Part shown: one piece after another, positions 24,999-33,913 of the stretch
Layout: every line of letters begins with the position of its first letter
How positions within the stretch are numbered: the stretch's first letter is position 1
DNA from: an archaeon
GTDB taxonomy: Archaea > Thermoproteota > Nitrososphaeria > Nitrososphaerales > Gagatemarchaeaceae
Reading direction: 5' to 3'
Assembly: GCA_021786575.1 (NCBI GenBank)
Contig: JAJYMY010000002.1
Location: forward strand, 62,001-126,000
Length of the DNA: 64,000 bases
Notes under the pieces: model-generated
What the model saw: only the letters and a program-made list of their open reading frames with translations
Databases searched by the model: none
Told to the model about the DNA's origin: nothing
Program-made: the position numbers and the translations under genes

Positions 24999-25433
24999 TT
25001 GCCTCGACTCATCAGCCCCTATGAGATAGTCGCAAAGTCCGCCCTACCTGCCCTGAGGGCCATGGTCGCGAGAAGGCTCCAAGATGGGTACCATCTCACC
25101 CAGCAAGATATTGCGAGACGTCTTGGGGTCACCCAAGCGTCTGTGAGCAACTACGCGAGAAAGACGAGGGGGATTATGGTCAACCTCGAGGGAGACCCGA
25201 CCGTGACGAAGGCGGCAGACAAGATAGCCAAGGAGCTCTCCTTGGATCGCCCTGACGTCAGAGAGGCGCTCCGGTCGATGACTGAGGTCCTCGACTATAT
25301 CAGATTCAACAAGATGATGTGCCTCCTCCACAGCGACCTTGAGCCCGACTTCAAGGTGGAGGGGTGCTACGCCTGCGAAGGGACGTTTTCCGTAAAGGAT
25401 TTTGACAGGCTGAAGTTGGTCGTCGACAGCTGA
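24999..25433 (+). CDS. Helix-turn-helix transcriptional regulator (COG2522-like)
   Basis: 144 residues. A Cro/Xre-type helix-turn-helix is clear: LTQQDIARRLGVTQASVSNY (about 34-53). The C-terminal part ends with a Cys cluster (CLLHSD...GCYACEG) of the kind seen in the COG2522 group of archaeal regulators, which could bind metal or an Fe-S cluster or sense redox. Start TTG at 24999. It is the first gene of the LipA-E1 transcription unit (2-bp gap to lipA), so it may sense lipoate, pyruvate or redox state; the effector is not visible. Confidence 0.8.
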   Translation: MPRLISPYEIVAKSALPALRAMVARRLQDGYHLTQQDIARRLGVTQASVSNYARKTRGIMVNLEGDPTVTKAADKIAKELSLDRPDVREALRSMTEVLDYIRFNKMMCLLHSDLEPDFKVEGCYACEGTFSVKDFDRLKLVVDS

Positions 25434-25435
25434 AG

Positions 25436-26362
25436 TTGCTATCCGGTACAAAGCCCAGCTGGCTTACGGTAAAAGCACCCATCGGGGAGAACTACGACGA
25501 TCTGAAGGCCCTCTTCGGTCGCCTGAACCTGCACACAGTCTGCGAGGAGGCCCACTGTCCGAACATCAACGAATGCTGGGGGGGCGGAACGGCTACTTTG
25601 ATGCTGATGGGAGACGTCTGTTCTCGGGCATGTCGTTTCTGCATGGTCACGCCTGGAAAACCTCGGGGGGTCCTCAACGAGCTCGAGCCAGATAACGTAG
25701 CTTACGCCCTCTCTCAGATGGGCCTGACTTACGTGGTGCTGACTTCGGTGGACAGAGACGACCTGCCTGACGGCGGAGCTTCCCACATCGCCCGTACAAT
25801 CAAACTCGTGAAAGAGGAGAACCCAGAGATGCTCGTCGAAGTCCTGATTCCTGACTTCCAGGGGGATATCGACGGTCTAAGGGAGATTGTCGATGCGCGG
25901 CCGAACGTCATAGCACATAATATCGAGACCACCATCTACCTCACTGAAAGAGTCAGGGACCCAAGGGCGAATTACTGGCAGTCGCTATCGGTACTACGGA
26001 ACGTGAAGAAGCTGGACGGTGGCATCTATACGAAGTCTTCCATAATGGTCGGCCTCGGGGAGTCAGAGGAGCAGGTCTACCAGGCGATGACGCACCTGAG
26101 ACAGGTGGACGTGGACTTCCTCACGGTGGGACAGTACCTCCGCCCTTCCGCGCGCCACCTAGGGGTAGCCGAGTATGTCGACCCCATGCAGTTCGGACGA
26201 TACCGAGCCATGGGGGAGGAACTCGGTTTCCTATACGTCGCTTCCGGTCCGTTGGTGCGAAGCAGCTACCGCGCGGGGGAGTTTTTCATCAGGACGGCCA
26301 TCCAACGTAACTCGAGAGCTCACCAATCTTATATGGGCGCCGGGGCCGGAAAGAATCATTGA
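25436..26362 (+). CDS. lipA: Lipoyl synthase (radical SAM)
   Basis: 308 residues. It inserts two sulfurs into protein-bound octanoyl groups. The auxiliary cluster motif is CEEAHCPNINEC and the radical SAM motif is CSRACRFC, both in the right order and spacing. The C-terminal RSSYRAGEF supplies the conserved RSSY serine that ligates the auxiliary cluster. Full length, start TTG at 25436. The stop overlaps the E1 start by four bases (TTGA), so LipA is made together with the enzyme it modifies. Confidence 0.96.
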   Translation: MLSGTKPSWLTVKAPIGENYDDLKALFGRLNLHTVCEEAHCPNINECWGGGTATLMLMGDVCSRACRFCMVTPGKPRGVLNELEPDNVAYALSQMGLTYVVLTSVDRDDLPDGGASHIARTIKLVKEENPEMLVEVLIPDFQGDIDGLREIVDARPNVIAHNIETTIYLTERVRDPRANYWQSLSVLRNVKKLDGGIYTKSSIMVGLGESEEQVYQAMTHLRQVDVDFLTVGQYLRPSARHLGVAEYVDPMQFGRYRAMGEELGFLYVASGPLVRSSYRAGEFFIRTAIQRNSRAHQSYMGAGAGKNH

Positions 26363-28509
26363 CCGAAGAAGATTCCATGCAGAGGTCTGGCCGCGACGTG
26401 GTACCAAGAATCTTCAGCGAGTCAGATTTCAAGTTCGCCACTCCTGAGGAGTTCCTCTTTCGGAGGCTATCCCTTGACGGGAGTATACGTGGGAAAGACC
26501 CAAACCTATCGCCGGAGGCCTTGAAACGGATCTACGAGCAGCTTGTCTTCGGCCGCCTCTTCGACGAAAAGGCGACTAATCTCTCGACTCTCAGGGAGAT
26601 TGGGACCTACGCGCCAGGTAAGGGGCAAGAGGCGGCGCAGATTGGGCCTGTCAACGCGCTAGAGCAGGGGGACTGGTATGTCCCGATGTATAGGGACTCT
26701 GCGGGAATGCTGGCCTTCGGGATGCCCCCAATCAAGCTGCTGCAGTACTGGGGCGGGGACGAGAGAGGGATGCAAACACCTGATGACCTGAACATGCTTC
26801 CGCTCGCTGTGCCGGTGGCCACCCAGCTCCCTCACGCCGCAGGGCTCGCCATGGCGAAGCGCCTGCAGGGGGAGAAGTCTGTCGTTTTCGTGGTCACGGG
26901 GGACGGCGGCACCTCCAAGGCTGATTTCCACGAATCCATGAACATAGCGGGAGTCTACGACCTGCCAGTGATCTTCGGGGTGGAGAACAACCAGTGGGCA
27001 CTGTCCGTCAGAAGGGACGCCCAGACAGCATCGAAGACCATCGCCCAGAAGGCCGTCGCCTACGGTTTCGAAGGAATCCTGGTCGACGGGAACGACGTAA
27101 TCGCATCATATGAAGCTACCAAGTACGCGGTGGACAAGGCGAGGAGGGGCGGGGGACCCACCTTGATCGAGTACACGACGTACAGGCTCGGCCCGCACAC
27201 GACCGCGGAGTTGGTCTCGAACAAGCTGAAGGCACCGGACGAGGTCGCTGAATGGGAACGGAGGAATCCCATCATCATGTTCGAGAAGTATCTGAGGTCG
27301 CGTGGCCTGTTGGACGACAGGATGAAGGAGGCTGTCGCTGCCGCAGCTCAGGATAGGATGAACGAAGCGATAGCGGCCTACAGAGAATTGTCACCCGTGG
27401 ACCCGGCGGCGATATTCGACTACACCTACTCCTCCCTCACCTCCGCCCTCGCCATGGAGAAGGCCGAGTTCCTTGGGGAACAGTCTGGTCCATCCTCTCC
27501 GGCATCTGAGCCTGTGACCACGGGCGGGAAGCCGGGGGTGAACATCAGGAACGCGGTCAACATGGCCCTCAGAGAAGGCCTTCAGCGTGACGGCAAGGTG
27601 GTGTTATTCGGGGAGGATGTGGCCAAGAACGGTGGTGTATTCCAGGTGACCCGCGGGCTTTTCGACGAATTCGGCCCCGGAAGGGTCTTCGACACGCCCC
27701 TAGCCGAGCTCAGCATAGCGGGGATATTTGTGGGTCTCTCCATCGGCGGCATGGTACCCGTGGCAGAATTCCAATTCGATGGCTTTACTGTCCCTGCATT
27801 CGACCAGATTTTCAGTCACATAGCTAGGATGAGAAACAGGACCCGGGGAAGGTTTGCCCTAAGAGGCGTAATACGGTTCCCGTACGGGGCAGGGATACGG
27901 CCCCCTGAGCTACACTCCGAGTCCCCTGAAGCCTACTTCGCCCACACGCCGGGGCTGAAGGTCGTCATCCCCTCAACCCCGTATGACGCCAAAGGCCTCC
28001 TCGCGTCCGCCCTGACCGACCAGAACCCGGTAGTGTTCATGGAGCCCAAGAAAATCTACGACTCCCCCAAGACTGAGGTCCCAGAGGAGGAGTACCGTAT
28101 CCCCATAGGAAAGGCGAAGGTGGTGAGGGAGGGGAGCGACGTCACTCTCGTCTCCTATGGTGCTATGATGACCCCCTCCACACAGGCGGCTGACGCGCTA
28201 CATAGTGAGAGGTCGGTCTCTGCCGAGGTGATTGACCTGCGGACCGTCTCACCAATCGACTTTGAAACCGTGGTTGAATCGGTACAAAAGACGGGAAGGC
28301 TCGTAATCATACACGAAGCGCCCCGCAGCGTCGGCATAGGAGCGGAGATAGCGGCGACCGTGGCTGAAAGGGCCCTGGACTACCTGAAGGCGCCGATCAG
28401 GAGGGTCACTGGCTATGACATACCAATACCTCTGGCCAAGCTCGAGGACAACTACATTCCAAACAAGGCGCGTGTCATGAAGGCAGCGCTCGAAGTGGTT
28501 GGCTACTAA
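26359..28509 (+). CDS. Pyruvate dehydrogenase E1, alpha and beta fused in one chain
   Basis: 716 residues. The first ~370 are E1-alpha (GTYAPGKGQEAAQIG; thiamine diphosphate motif from GDGGTSKADF to ENNQ; HTTAELVS phosphorylation-loop region). A flexible Ser/Pro/Gly linker (about 373-395) joins them to E1-beta (FGEDVAKNGGVFQVT; DTPLAELSIAG; VAEFQF). It decarboxylates pyruvate (most likely) and transfers acetyl to E2 lipoate. In most bacteria and archaea with this complex the subunits are two genes. The start overlaps the lipA stop. Substrate preference over branched 2-oxoacids rests on resemblance to Gram-positive PdhA and is not certain. Confidence 0.92.
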   Translation: MTEEDSMQRSGRDVVPRIFSESDFKFATPEEFLFRRLSLDGSIRGKDPNLSPEALKRIYEQLVFGRLFDEKATNLSTLREIGTYAPGKGQEAAQIGPVNALEQGDWYVPMYRDSAGMLAFGMPPIKLLQYWGGDERGMQTPDDLNMLPLAVPVATQLPHAAGLAMAKRLQGEKSVVFVVTGDGGTSKADFHESMNIAGVYDLPVIFGVENNQWALSVRRDAQTASKTIAQKAVAYGFEGILVDGNDVIASYEATKYAVDKARRGGGPTLIEYTTYRLGPHTTAELVSNKLKAPDEVAEWERRNPIIMFEKYLRSRGLLDDRMKEAVAAAAQDRMNEAIAAYRELSPVDPAAIFDYTYSSLTSALAMEKAEFLGEQSGPSSPASEPVTTGGKPGVNIRNAVNMALREGLQRDGKVVLFGEDVAKNGGVFQVTRGLFDEFGPGRVFDTPLAELSIAGIFVGLSIGGMVPVAEFQFDGFTVPAFDQIFSHIARMRNRTRGRFALRGVIRFPYGAGIRPPELHSESPEAYFAHTPGLKVVIPSTPYDAKGLLASALTDQNPVVFMEPKKIYDSPKTEVPEEEYRIPIGKAKVVREGSDVTLVSYGAMMTPSTQAADALHSERSVSAEVIDLRTVSPIDFETVVESVQKTGRLVIIHEAPRSVGIGAEIAATVAERALDYLKAPIRRVTGYDIPIPLAKLEDNYIPNKARVMKAALEVVGY

Positions 28510-28533
28510 GGTTCCCGTGGACGGGCTGCACAG

Positions 28534-28540
28534 TTTTTAA
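28534..28540 (+). promoter_or_regulatory. TATA box of the E2 gene
   Basis: TTTTTAA, 28 bp before the TTG at 28569, in the 59-bp gap after E1. It implies an extra leaderless transcript for E2. Confidence 0.6.
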
Positions 28541-28568
28541 CCCTCCGTCGGGCCGCCTCACTTCGGCC

Positions 28569-29780
28569 TTGGAGTTCAAACTGCCAGACCTTGGCGAAGG
28601 CATCACTGAAGGAGAGGTTATCAGGTGGATGGTGAAAGAAGGGGACCAAATCAAGGAAGACCAGCCAATCGTTGAAGTCATGACGGACAAGGTGAACGTC
28701 CAGATCCCGTCTCCCCGGAGCGGGAAGGTGTCTAGGATACTGGTCAATGAAGGGGACGTGGCAAAGGTAGGCCAGACGATTCTGGTGATAGACGATGGGG
28801 AGGCAAGCGCTCCTACCGCCTCTCCCGTAGCGGCGTCCGCCGGGTCGGTGCCGGCTCAAGCGGCCGCCCCGCTCCAACGTATCTCTCCGGTCACCGCTCA
28901 ATCGGTCCTCGCTACTCCGGCCACGAGAAAGCTGGCAAGGGAGCTCGGCGTGGACATCGAGAAGGTCCACGGGTCGGGACCCCAGGGGAGGGTCACGGAC
29001 GACGACGTCAGGGAGTCAGCGCAGAAGCCTGCCAAGCCCACAGCGGCTCTCCAGCCGAAGCCATCGAGTGGGGGTCCTAGGGAAGAAATCGTCCCGCTGA
29101 GAGGCCTGAGGAGGACCATATCTGAAAGAATGGTGAAGTCGCAGAGGTCAGCAGCCCAGGTCACCCACGTTGACGAGGCAGACATGACAGAGCTGGTGCT
29201 ACTGAGGGAGGCGTTCAGAGGGAGCGCCGAGAAGAGGGGGGTGCGCCTGACCTACCTCCCGTTCATTATCAAGGCGCTGGCGCCCGCGCTCAAGGAGTTC
29301 CCCTACGTCAACTCTTCACTAGACGAGCAGACAGGGAACATTGTCCTAAAGAAGTACTATAACGTAGGAATCGCCACCGACACCGAGCAGGGGCTGGTCG
29401 TGCCGGTCGTCAAGGATGTGGATAGGAAGGACATCTTCGAGCTGGCAGGGGAAATCGCTACGCTATCGGAGAAGGCCAGGGCCGGACAGCTAGGCCTCGA
29501 CGATGTTCGGGGCTCCACTTTCACCATTACCAACGTCGGTGCGATAGGTGGGCTCTTCGCTACCCCTATCATCAACCTCCCCGAAGTCGCCATCTTGGGT
29601 CTCCATAAGATAGCGAAGCGACCGGTCGTCCGCGACGGCAAGATAGAGATTAGAGACACCACCTACTTCTCGCTTTCGTTCGACCACAGGGTGATGGATG
29701 GCGCCTACGCGGCGAGGTTCACCTCTCGGTTGATTGAGACGATACAGGACACGAAGAAACTGCTGGCAGAAGTCCTCTAG
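28569..29780 (+). CDS. Dihydrolipoamide acyltransferase (E2)
   Basis: 403 residues with the classic layout: one lipoyl domain (1-77, modified lysine in MTDKVNV near 42), an Ala/Pro/Ser linker, the E1/E3-binding domain (about 117-152, ATPATRKLARELG...GRVTDDDV), a second linker, and the catalytic domain with SFDHRVMDGAYA carrying the active-site His and Asp. E2 forms the core of the 2-oxoacid dehydrogenase complex. TTG start, leaderless. Confidence 0.95.
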   Translation: MEFKLPDLGEGITEGEVIRWMVKEGDQIKEDQPIVEVMTDKVNVQIPSPRSGKVSRILVNEGDVAKVGQTILVIDDGEASAPTASPVAASAGSVPAQAAAPLQRISPVTAQSVLATPATRKLARELGVDIEKVHGSGPQGRVTDDDVRESAQKPAKPTAALQPKPSSGGPREEIVPLRGLRRTISERMVKSQRSAAQVTHVDEADMTELVLLREAFRGSAEKRGVRLTYLPFIIKALAPALKEFPYVNSSLDEQTGNIVLKKYYNVGIATDTEQGLVVPVVKDVDRKDIFELAGEIATLSEKARAGQLGLDDVRGSTFTITNVGAIGGLFATPIINLPEVAILGLHKIAKRPVVRDGKIEIRDTTYFSLSFDHRVMDGAYAARFTSRLIETIQDTKKLLAEVL

Positions 29781-29796
29781 CGCGCCTCCCAGCAAC

Positions 29797-29804
29797 TTTT
29801 AAGC
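29797..29804 (+). promoter_or_regulatory. TATA box of the E3 gene
   Basis: CTTTTAAG, about 25 bp before the TTG at 29829, in the 48-bp gap after E2. Confidence 0.6.
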
Positions 29805-29828
29805 CCGCAGGCGGCGGCAACAATCCGC

Positions 29829-31232
29829 TTGCCCATGATAGAAGCAGACGTCGCCATAATCGGAGGAGGGCCAGGTGGCTATGTCTGCGGCATCAGGTCC
29901 GCCCAGTTGGGCCTGAAGACTGTGGTCATCGAATCCGACAGACTCGGAGGAGAGTGCCTGAACTACGGATGCATACCGTCTAAATCCCTTATAACGATCT
30001 CCAAGCTTGTAGACAAGGTCAAGGAAGCCGAAAAGTTCGGCCTAAAGACCTCTGGGGTCTCAGTAGATTTCGCACAGCTGCAGAAGTGGAAGTCTGAGGT
30101 CGTCTCGAAGCTCGTCAGCGGCGTGGAGGGGCTGCTGCGGGGTTACCGGGCCTCGGTCGTCTTCGGTGTGGCGGAAGTCGTGTCGAAGGAAAGGCTAGTG
30201 GTGACCACCTCTCTAGGGATGGAAGAAATCTCGTTCAGGAACCTGGTAATCGCCACTGGGACCAGGACATCGAGCCTGCCAGGCCTGGAGTTCGACGGCG
30301 ACTTGGTGATCAGCTCGAAGGAGGGGCTCGAACTGAAGGGACCCCCTGGCCGCCTGGTGATAGTAGGGGGAGGCGCCATAGGGCTGGAGTTCGCTTCGAT
30401 GTTCCAGAAGCTCGGGAGCCAAGTCACTGTCGTTGAGATTATGGACCAACTCCTGCCGGGGAGCGACCCCGAGGTCGTCAGAGTCGTCCACAGGAAGCTC
30501 GAGGCAAGGGGTGGGAAGGTTCACCTGAAGTCGAAGGTAGCGCGAATTGTGAAGAAGGGGTCCGAGGCCAACGTAGAGATAGAGACCCCCGAGGGGACGC
30601 TGGCCCTCGTTGCGGACAAGGTCCTCGTGAGCGTCGGACGGAAGCCCAGGACAGAGAAGCTCAACCTCGCAGCCATTGGCGTCCGGACCGACCCAAGGGG
30701 GTACATCCTCACCAATGAGAAGATGCAGACGAACGTCCCAGGCATCTATGCCATCGGGGACGTGAGAGGCCCCCCGCTCCTGGCGCACAAGGCTTCCAAG
30801 GAGGGGATAGTGGCAGCTGAGTGCATCTCGGGTCTTCCCTCCGCCGCTGACTGGAAGGTCATCCCTGACGCCGTCTTCTGCGACCCAGAGGTAGCCAGCG
30901 CGGGCCTAACCGAGGCGAAGGCAACTGAGGCGGGCTACAAGGTGAAGCGAAGCAGGTTCCAGTTCGCAGCATTGGGGAGGGCCCTTTCGGCAGGTGAGCC
31001 TGAGGGGTTCGTCAAGGTCGTCTCGAACGAGGACAACGGCCTGGTCCTCGGCGTCCAGATTGTCGGACCTGACGCCTCGAACCTGATAAGCGAGATAGCC
31101 CTTGCTATAGAGATGGGAGCCACAGTGGATGACATCGCCCTTACGGTCCATCCTCACCCTACCCTCCCGGAAGCAATCATGGAGGCGTCAGAGTCCGCCG
31201 CGGGTCACCCAGTTCATCAGCTCAAGACATGA
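29829..31232 (+). CDS. lpd: Dihydrolipoyl dehydrogenase (E3)
   Basis: 467 residues. FAD-binding GGGPGGY at the N-terminus, redox-active disulfide in GGECLNYGCIPSKSL, NAD-binding GGGAIGLEF, second FAD segment YAIGDV, and the C-terminal HPHPTLPEA with the catalytic His-Glu pair. It reoxidises lipoamide with NAD+. The start may be TTG 29829 (leaderless) or ATG 29835. The stop overlaps the lipB start (ATGA). Confidence 0.95.
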   Translation: MPMIEADVAIIGGGPGGYVCGIRSAQLGLKTVVIESDRLGGECLNYGCIPSKSLITISKLVDKVKEAEKFGLKTSGVSVDFAQLQKWKSEVVSKLVSGVEGLLRGYRASVVFGVAEVVSKERLVVTTSLGMEEISFRNLVIATGTRTSSLPGLEFDGDLVISSKEGLELKGPPGRLVIVGGGAIGLEFASMFQKLGSQVTVVEIMDQLLPGSDPEVVRVVHRKLEARGGKVHLKSKVARIVKKGSEANVEIETPEGTLALVADKVLVSVGRKPRTEKLNLAAIGVRTDPRGYILTNEKMQTNVPGIYAIGDVRGPPLLAHKASKEGIVAAECISGLPSAADWKVIPDAVFCDPEVASAGLTEAKATEAGYKVKRSRFQFAALGRALSAGEPEGFVKVVSNEDNGLVLGVQIVGPDASNLISEIALAIEMGATVDDIALTVHPHPTLPEAIMEASESAAGHPVHQLKT

Positions 31233-31867
31233 TTTCCTTCCTCTTTGACTTCGGCACGATGGAGTACGCCGAAGCGTTGGAGATTCAGAGGGAGTTCGTC
31301 GCCGAGAGAGCCAGGGGGGATATCCCTGACGCGATGATACTGGTAGAGCATCCGCATGTGGTCACCCTGGGGCGGAAGACGAGCCCTGACAACTTCAGGT
31401 CCCAGAAGATACCCGTCTTCCAAGTAGAGCGCGGTGGCGACGCAACGTACCACGGGCCAGGCCAGCTCGTCGGGTATCCGATCTTCTTCCTGAAGGACCA
31501 CGATGTCCGCCGTCATGTCAGGGGTATCGAGGAAGCAATCATCAGGACCACAGCAGCGTACGGGATCAGCGGGAGGAGGCTGGAGGGGCACCCCGGGGTC
31601 TGGGTGGGGGAGAAGAAGCTCGCTTCCATCGGGGTGGCTGTCACGGACTGGGTCTCTTACCACGGGTTCGCGCTCAACGTCAACACCAATCTGTCATACT
31701 TTGAGCTAATCAGGCCCTGCGGGCTCGACCCCTCAACCATGACCTCGATGCAGAAAATCTTAGGCAAGGCGCTCCCCTTCGAGGAGGTGAAGAGCCGTTT
31801 CGTCAGGGAGTATTCTGCAGTCGCCGGGACGGAGTTCTCTCACCAGCGCCTGGTGCGCCACAGTTAG
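31229..31867 (+). CDS. lipB: Octanoyltransferase / lipoate-protein ligase B
   Basis: 212 residues. It places the octanoyl precursor on the lipoyl domain, which LipA then sulfurates. Family motifs are plain: HPHVVTLGRK, the RGGDATYHGPGQLVGYP signature, the catalytic lysine in GEKKLASIG, and the catalytic Cys in RPCGLDPS. Start ATG overlaps the E3 stop. The octanoyl donor in an archaeon without a classic acyl-carrier-protein pathway is an open question. Confidence 0.95.
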   Translation: MISFLFDFGTMEYAEALEIQREFVAERARGDIPDAMILVEHPHVVTLGRKTSPDNFRSQKIPVFQVERGGDATYHGPGQLVGYPIFFLKDHDVRRHVRGIEEAIIRTTAAYGISGRRLEGHPGVWVGEKKLASIGVAVTDWVSYHGFALNVNTNLSYFELIRPCGLDPSTMTSMQKILGKALPFEEVKSRFVREYSAVAGTEFSHQRLVRHS

Positions 31868-31905
31868 GCGACAAGATTTTAGCTCGCCACTACACAGCGG
31901 CGTCT

Positions 31906-33507
31906 ATGCCCAAGAAGCGTCCCTCCTCCGGGAGCAAGCCCGCCCGCAAGGTCACTTATGTCACACTCTTCGCCGATGAGAGCCTCAACCCGAAGTACGA
32001 GGCAGCCCTGAAAAGGCTCGAGGGGAGGCTCGGCGAGAGCCACCCGATGCACATCGGTGGGCGAGAGGTCTGGTCAGATGCCGGCGAGTTCGAGGTCAGG
32101 AGCCCTATCGACACCTCAATAGTCGTCGGGAGGTTCCAGGTCGGGACGAAGGAGCACGCTCGTGCCTCCGTCGCCGCGGCGAAGGTGGGATTCGACCTTT
32201 GGGGGGCGAAGACGTGGAAGGAAAGGGTGCGTGCCTTCGATAGGTACGCGAGGCTTGTGGATGAAAGGAAGTTCGACATCGCTGCTGCGATAACTTACGA
32301 GGTGGGAAAGAACAGATTGGAAGCGCTTGCCGAGTGCTGGGAGGCCATGGACGCCGTCAAATACTACACCGGGGTCATGCGTAAGGAGAAGGGTTACGCC
32401 ATCAAGATGGGGCCAGGGGGCCCGGGCGAGCGCAACAAAGACATCCTGAAGCCTCACGGCGTGTGGCCCATCATATCTCCGTTCAACTTCCCGTTCATGC
32501 TCGCGAATGGAATGGCCATGGGCGCCCTTATGACAGGGAATTCGGTGATACTGAAACCGACAAGCTCGGCGCCGCTCACCGGGTTGATGCTCTATCAATT
32601 GTATGTAGACGCCGGCGTCACTCTGGGGGCTGTCAACTACGTGACGGGCCCGGGCGGCAACTTCGAGGACGAGTTCGTCTCCAATCCTGACGTCGACGGA
32701 ATCGCTTTCACGGGCTCGCGGGACGTCGGGATGAGGCTCTTCAGACGCTTCCACACGGAGCAGCCTTACCCCAAGCCTATCCTTCTGGAAATGGGGAGCA
32801 AGAACCCTACCATCGTCACAGCGAAGGCCGACATCGCCAAGGCCGTGGAAGGCACTGTCAGGGCCGCTTTTGGTTACGGAGGCCAGAAGTGCAGTGCGAC
32901 TTCCCGCATTTACGTCCAGAAGGAGGTAAAAGATAGGTTCTTGGCTGCGCTGAAGGAGAGGGTGGAAAGTGTCACCGTGGGGGACCCCAGGCAGAAAGAG
33001 ACGTTCATGGGACCGGTGATAAACGTAAAGGCGGTAGATACGTTCAGGAGGGCGGTCGACGACGCGAAGCGGTCGGGAGGACACGTTGTCGCCGGGGGGA
33101 GCGTCCTCGAGGGAGGAAAAGAGGGGAACGGCTTCTATGTCTCTCCCACGGTCGTGGCCGACTTGCCCGAGGAAAGCAGGCTAGTCAAAGACGAGCTGTT
33201 CATTCCATTCGTGGTAGTGAATGGTTTTACAGGGCTCGACGACGCGCTCCACATGGCGAATTCGACGGACTACGGCCTCACCGCAGGCATATTCACCAAA
33301 GACAAGGAGGAGATCAAGAAGTTCTTCGACGAGATAGAGTTCGGTGTGACCTACGCGAACAGGAGCGGAGGGTCGACCACTGGCGCCTGGCCCGGAGCCC
33401 AGTCGTTCACAGGCTGGAAGGCGAGCGGGGCGACGGGGAAAGGGGTAGGGAGCCCGTACTACCTGTTGACTTTCCTTAGGGACCAGTCGCAGACAGACGT
33501 AGCCTAG
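31906..33507 (+). CDS. Delta-1-pyrroline-5-carboxylate dehydrogenase-like aldehyde dehydrogenase
   Basis: 533 residues, NAD(P)-dependent aldehyde dehydrogenase fold. SPFNFPFML and KPTSSAPLT mark the cofactor site, LEMGSKNP the general base Glu, and GGQKCSATSR the catalytic Cys. The C-terminal SFTGWKASGATGKGVGSPYY and FLRDQ tail and the length match the P5C dehydrogenase (RocA/PutA-C) branch, which oxidises glutamate semialdehyde to glutamate. A basic ~15-residue N-terminal tail precedes the fold. ATG at 31906, with an ATTTTAG TATA-like box about 30 bp upstream. With the hut genes this points to amino-acid catabolism. Confidence 0.85.
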   Translation: MPKKRPSSGSKPARKVTYVTLFADESLNPKYEAALKRLEGRLGESHPMHIGGREVWSDAGEFEVRSPIDTSIVVGRFQVGTKEHARASVAAAKVGFDLWGAKTWKERVRAFDRYARLVDERKFDIAAAITYEVGKNRLEALAECWEAMDAVKYYTGVMRKEKGYAIKMGPGGPGERNKDILKPHGVWPIISPFNFPFMLANGMAMGALMTGNSVILKPTSSAPLTGLMLYQLYVDAGVTLGAVNYVTGPGGNFEDEFVSNPDVDGIAFTGSRDVGMRLFRRFHTEQPYPKPILLEMGSKNPTIVTAKADIAKAVEGTVRAAFGYGGQKCSATSRIYVQKEVKDRFLAALKERVESVTVGDPRQKETFMGPVINVKAVDTFRRAVDDAKRSGGHVVAGGSVLEGGKEGNGFYVSPTVVADLPEESRLVKDELFIPFVVVNGFTGLDDALHMANSTDYGLTAGIFTKDKEEIKKFFDEIEFGVTYANRSGGSTTGAWPGAQSFTGWKASGATGKGVGSPYYLLTFLRDQSQTDVA

Positions 33508-33912
33508 CTAGAACGGCAACAAAAAGAGTGTAGCGGCCACCGCTAGGTCGATGGGCCACCACACTGGGATTTCCATCTTGCCCAACCTAAAGCTCCCCAT
33601 CAGAGTGGTGGTCCAGTCCTTCTTAGAAACAGGGCTCCCCCTCCAGGCGAAGTAAAACATGTCTTCGAGCACTGCGAGAAAGAACGTGTTCCCCGCCCAG
33701 GCCGTGAATGAGGTCGAGTATGAAGCAATTACGAAGAGGGGGAGGAGTAGATAGAGGTGGTACGGGGAAATCTCCCAGAAGACAGGCTTCTCCACGAAGC
33801 CCTCTGCCGTCTTGGTCCAGTCCCGCTCGTACCTGTTGACGTATCTGTACTCTATCCCAGCGTAGACTATCCCGAATGCTACGACCCTGATGAAAGCAAC
33901 AGGGTCGAACAA
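33508..33912 (-). CDS. Small multi-pass membrane protein of unknown function
   Basis: 134 residues with about four hydrophobic segments (near 5-20, 50-66, 70-86, 118-132) and aromatic-rich loops (EYRYVNRYERDW, YFAWRG). No family recognised. It lies 1 bp downstream of the S19 gene on the same strand, so it is the last gene of the ribosomal-protein transcript. Convergent with the P5CDH-like gene. No function proposed. Confidence 0.65.
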   Translation of the reverse strand: MFDPVAFIRVVAFGIVYAGIEYRYVNRYERDWTKTAEGFVEKPVFWEISPYHLYLLLPLFVIASYSTSFTAWAGNTFFLAVLEDMFYFAWRGSPVSKKDWTTTLMGSFRLGKMEIPVWWPIDLAVAATLFLLPF

Positions 33913-33913
33913 A

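Noticed and set aside
32116-33084. 322-codon minus-strand frame inside the P5CDH-like gene
   Set aside because: Arg/His-rich shadow of a clear aldehyde dehydrogenase.
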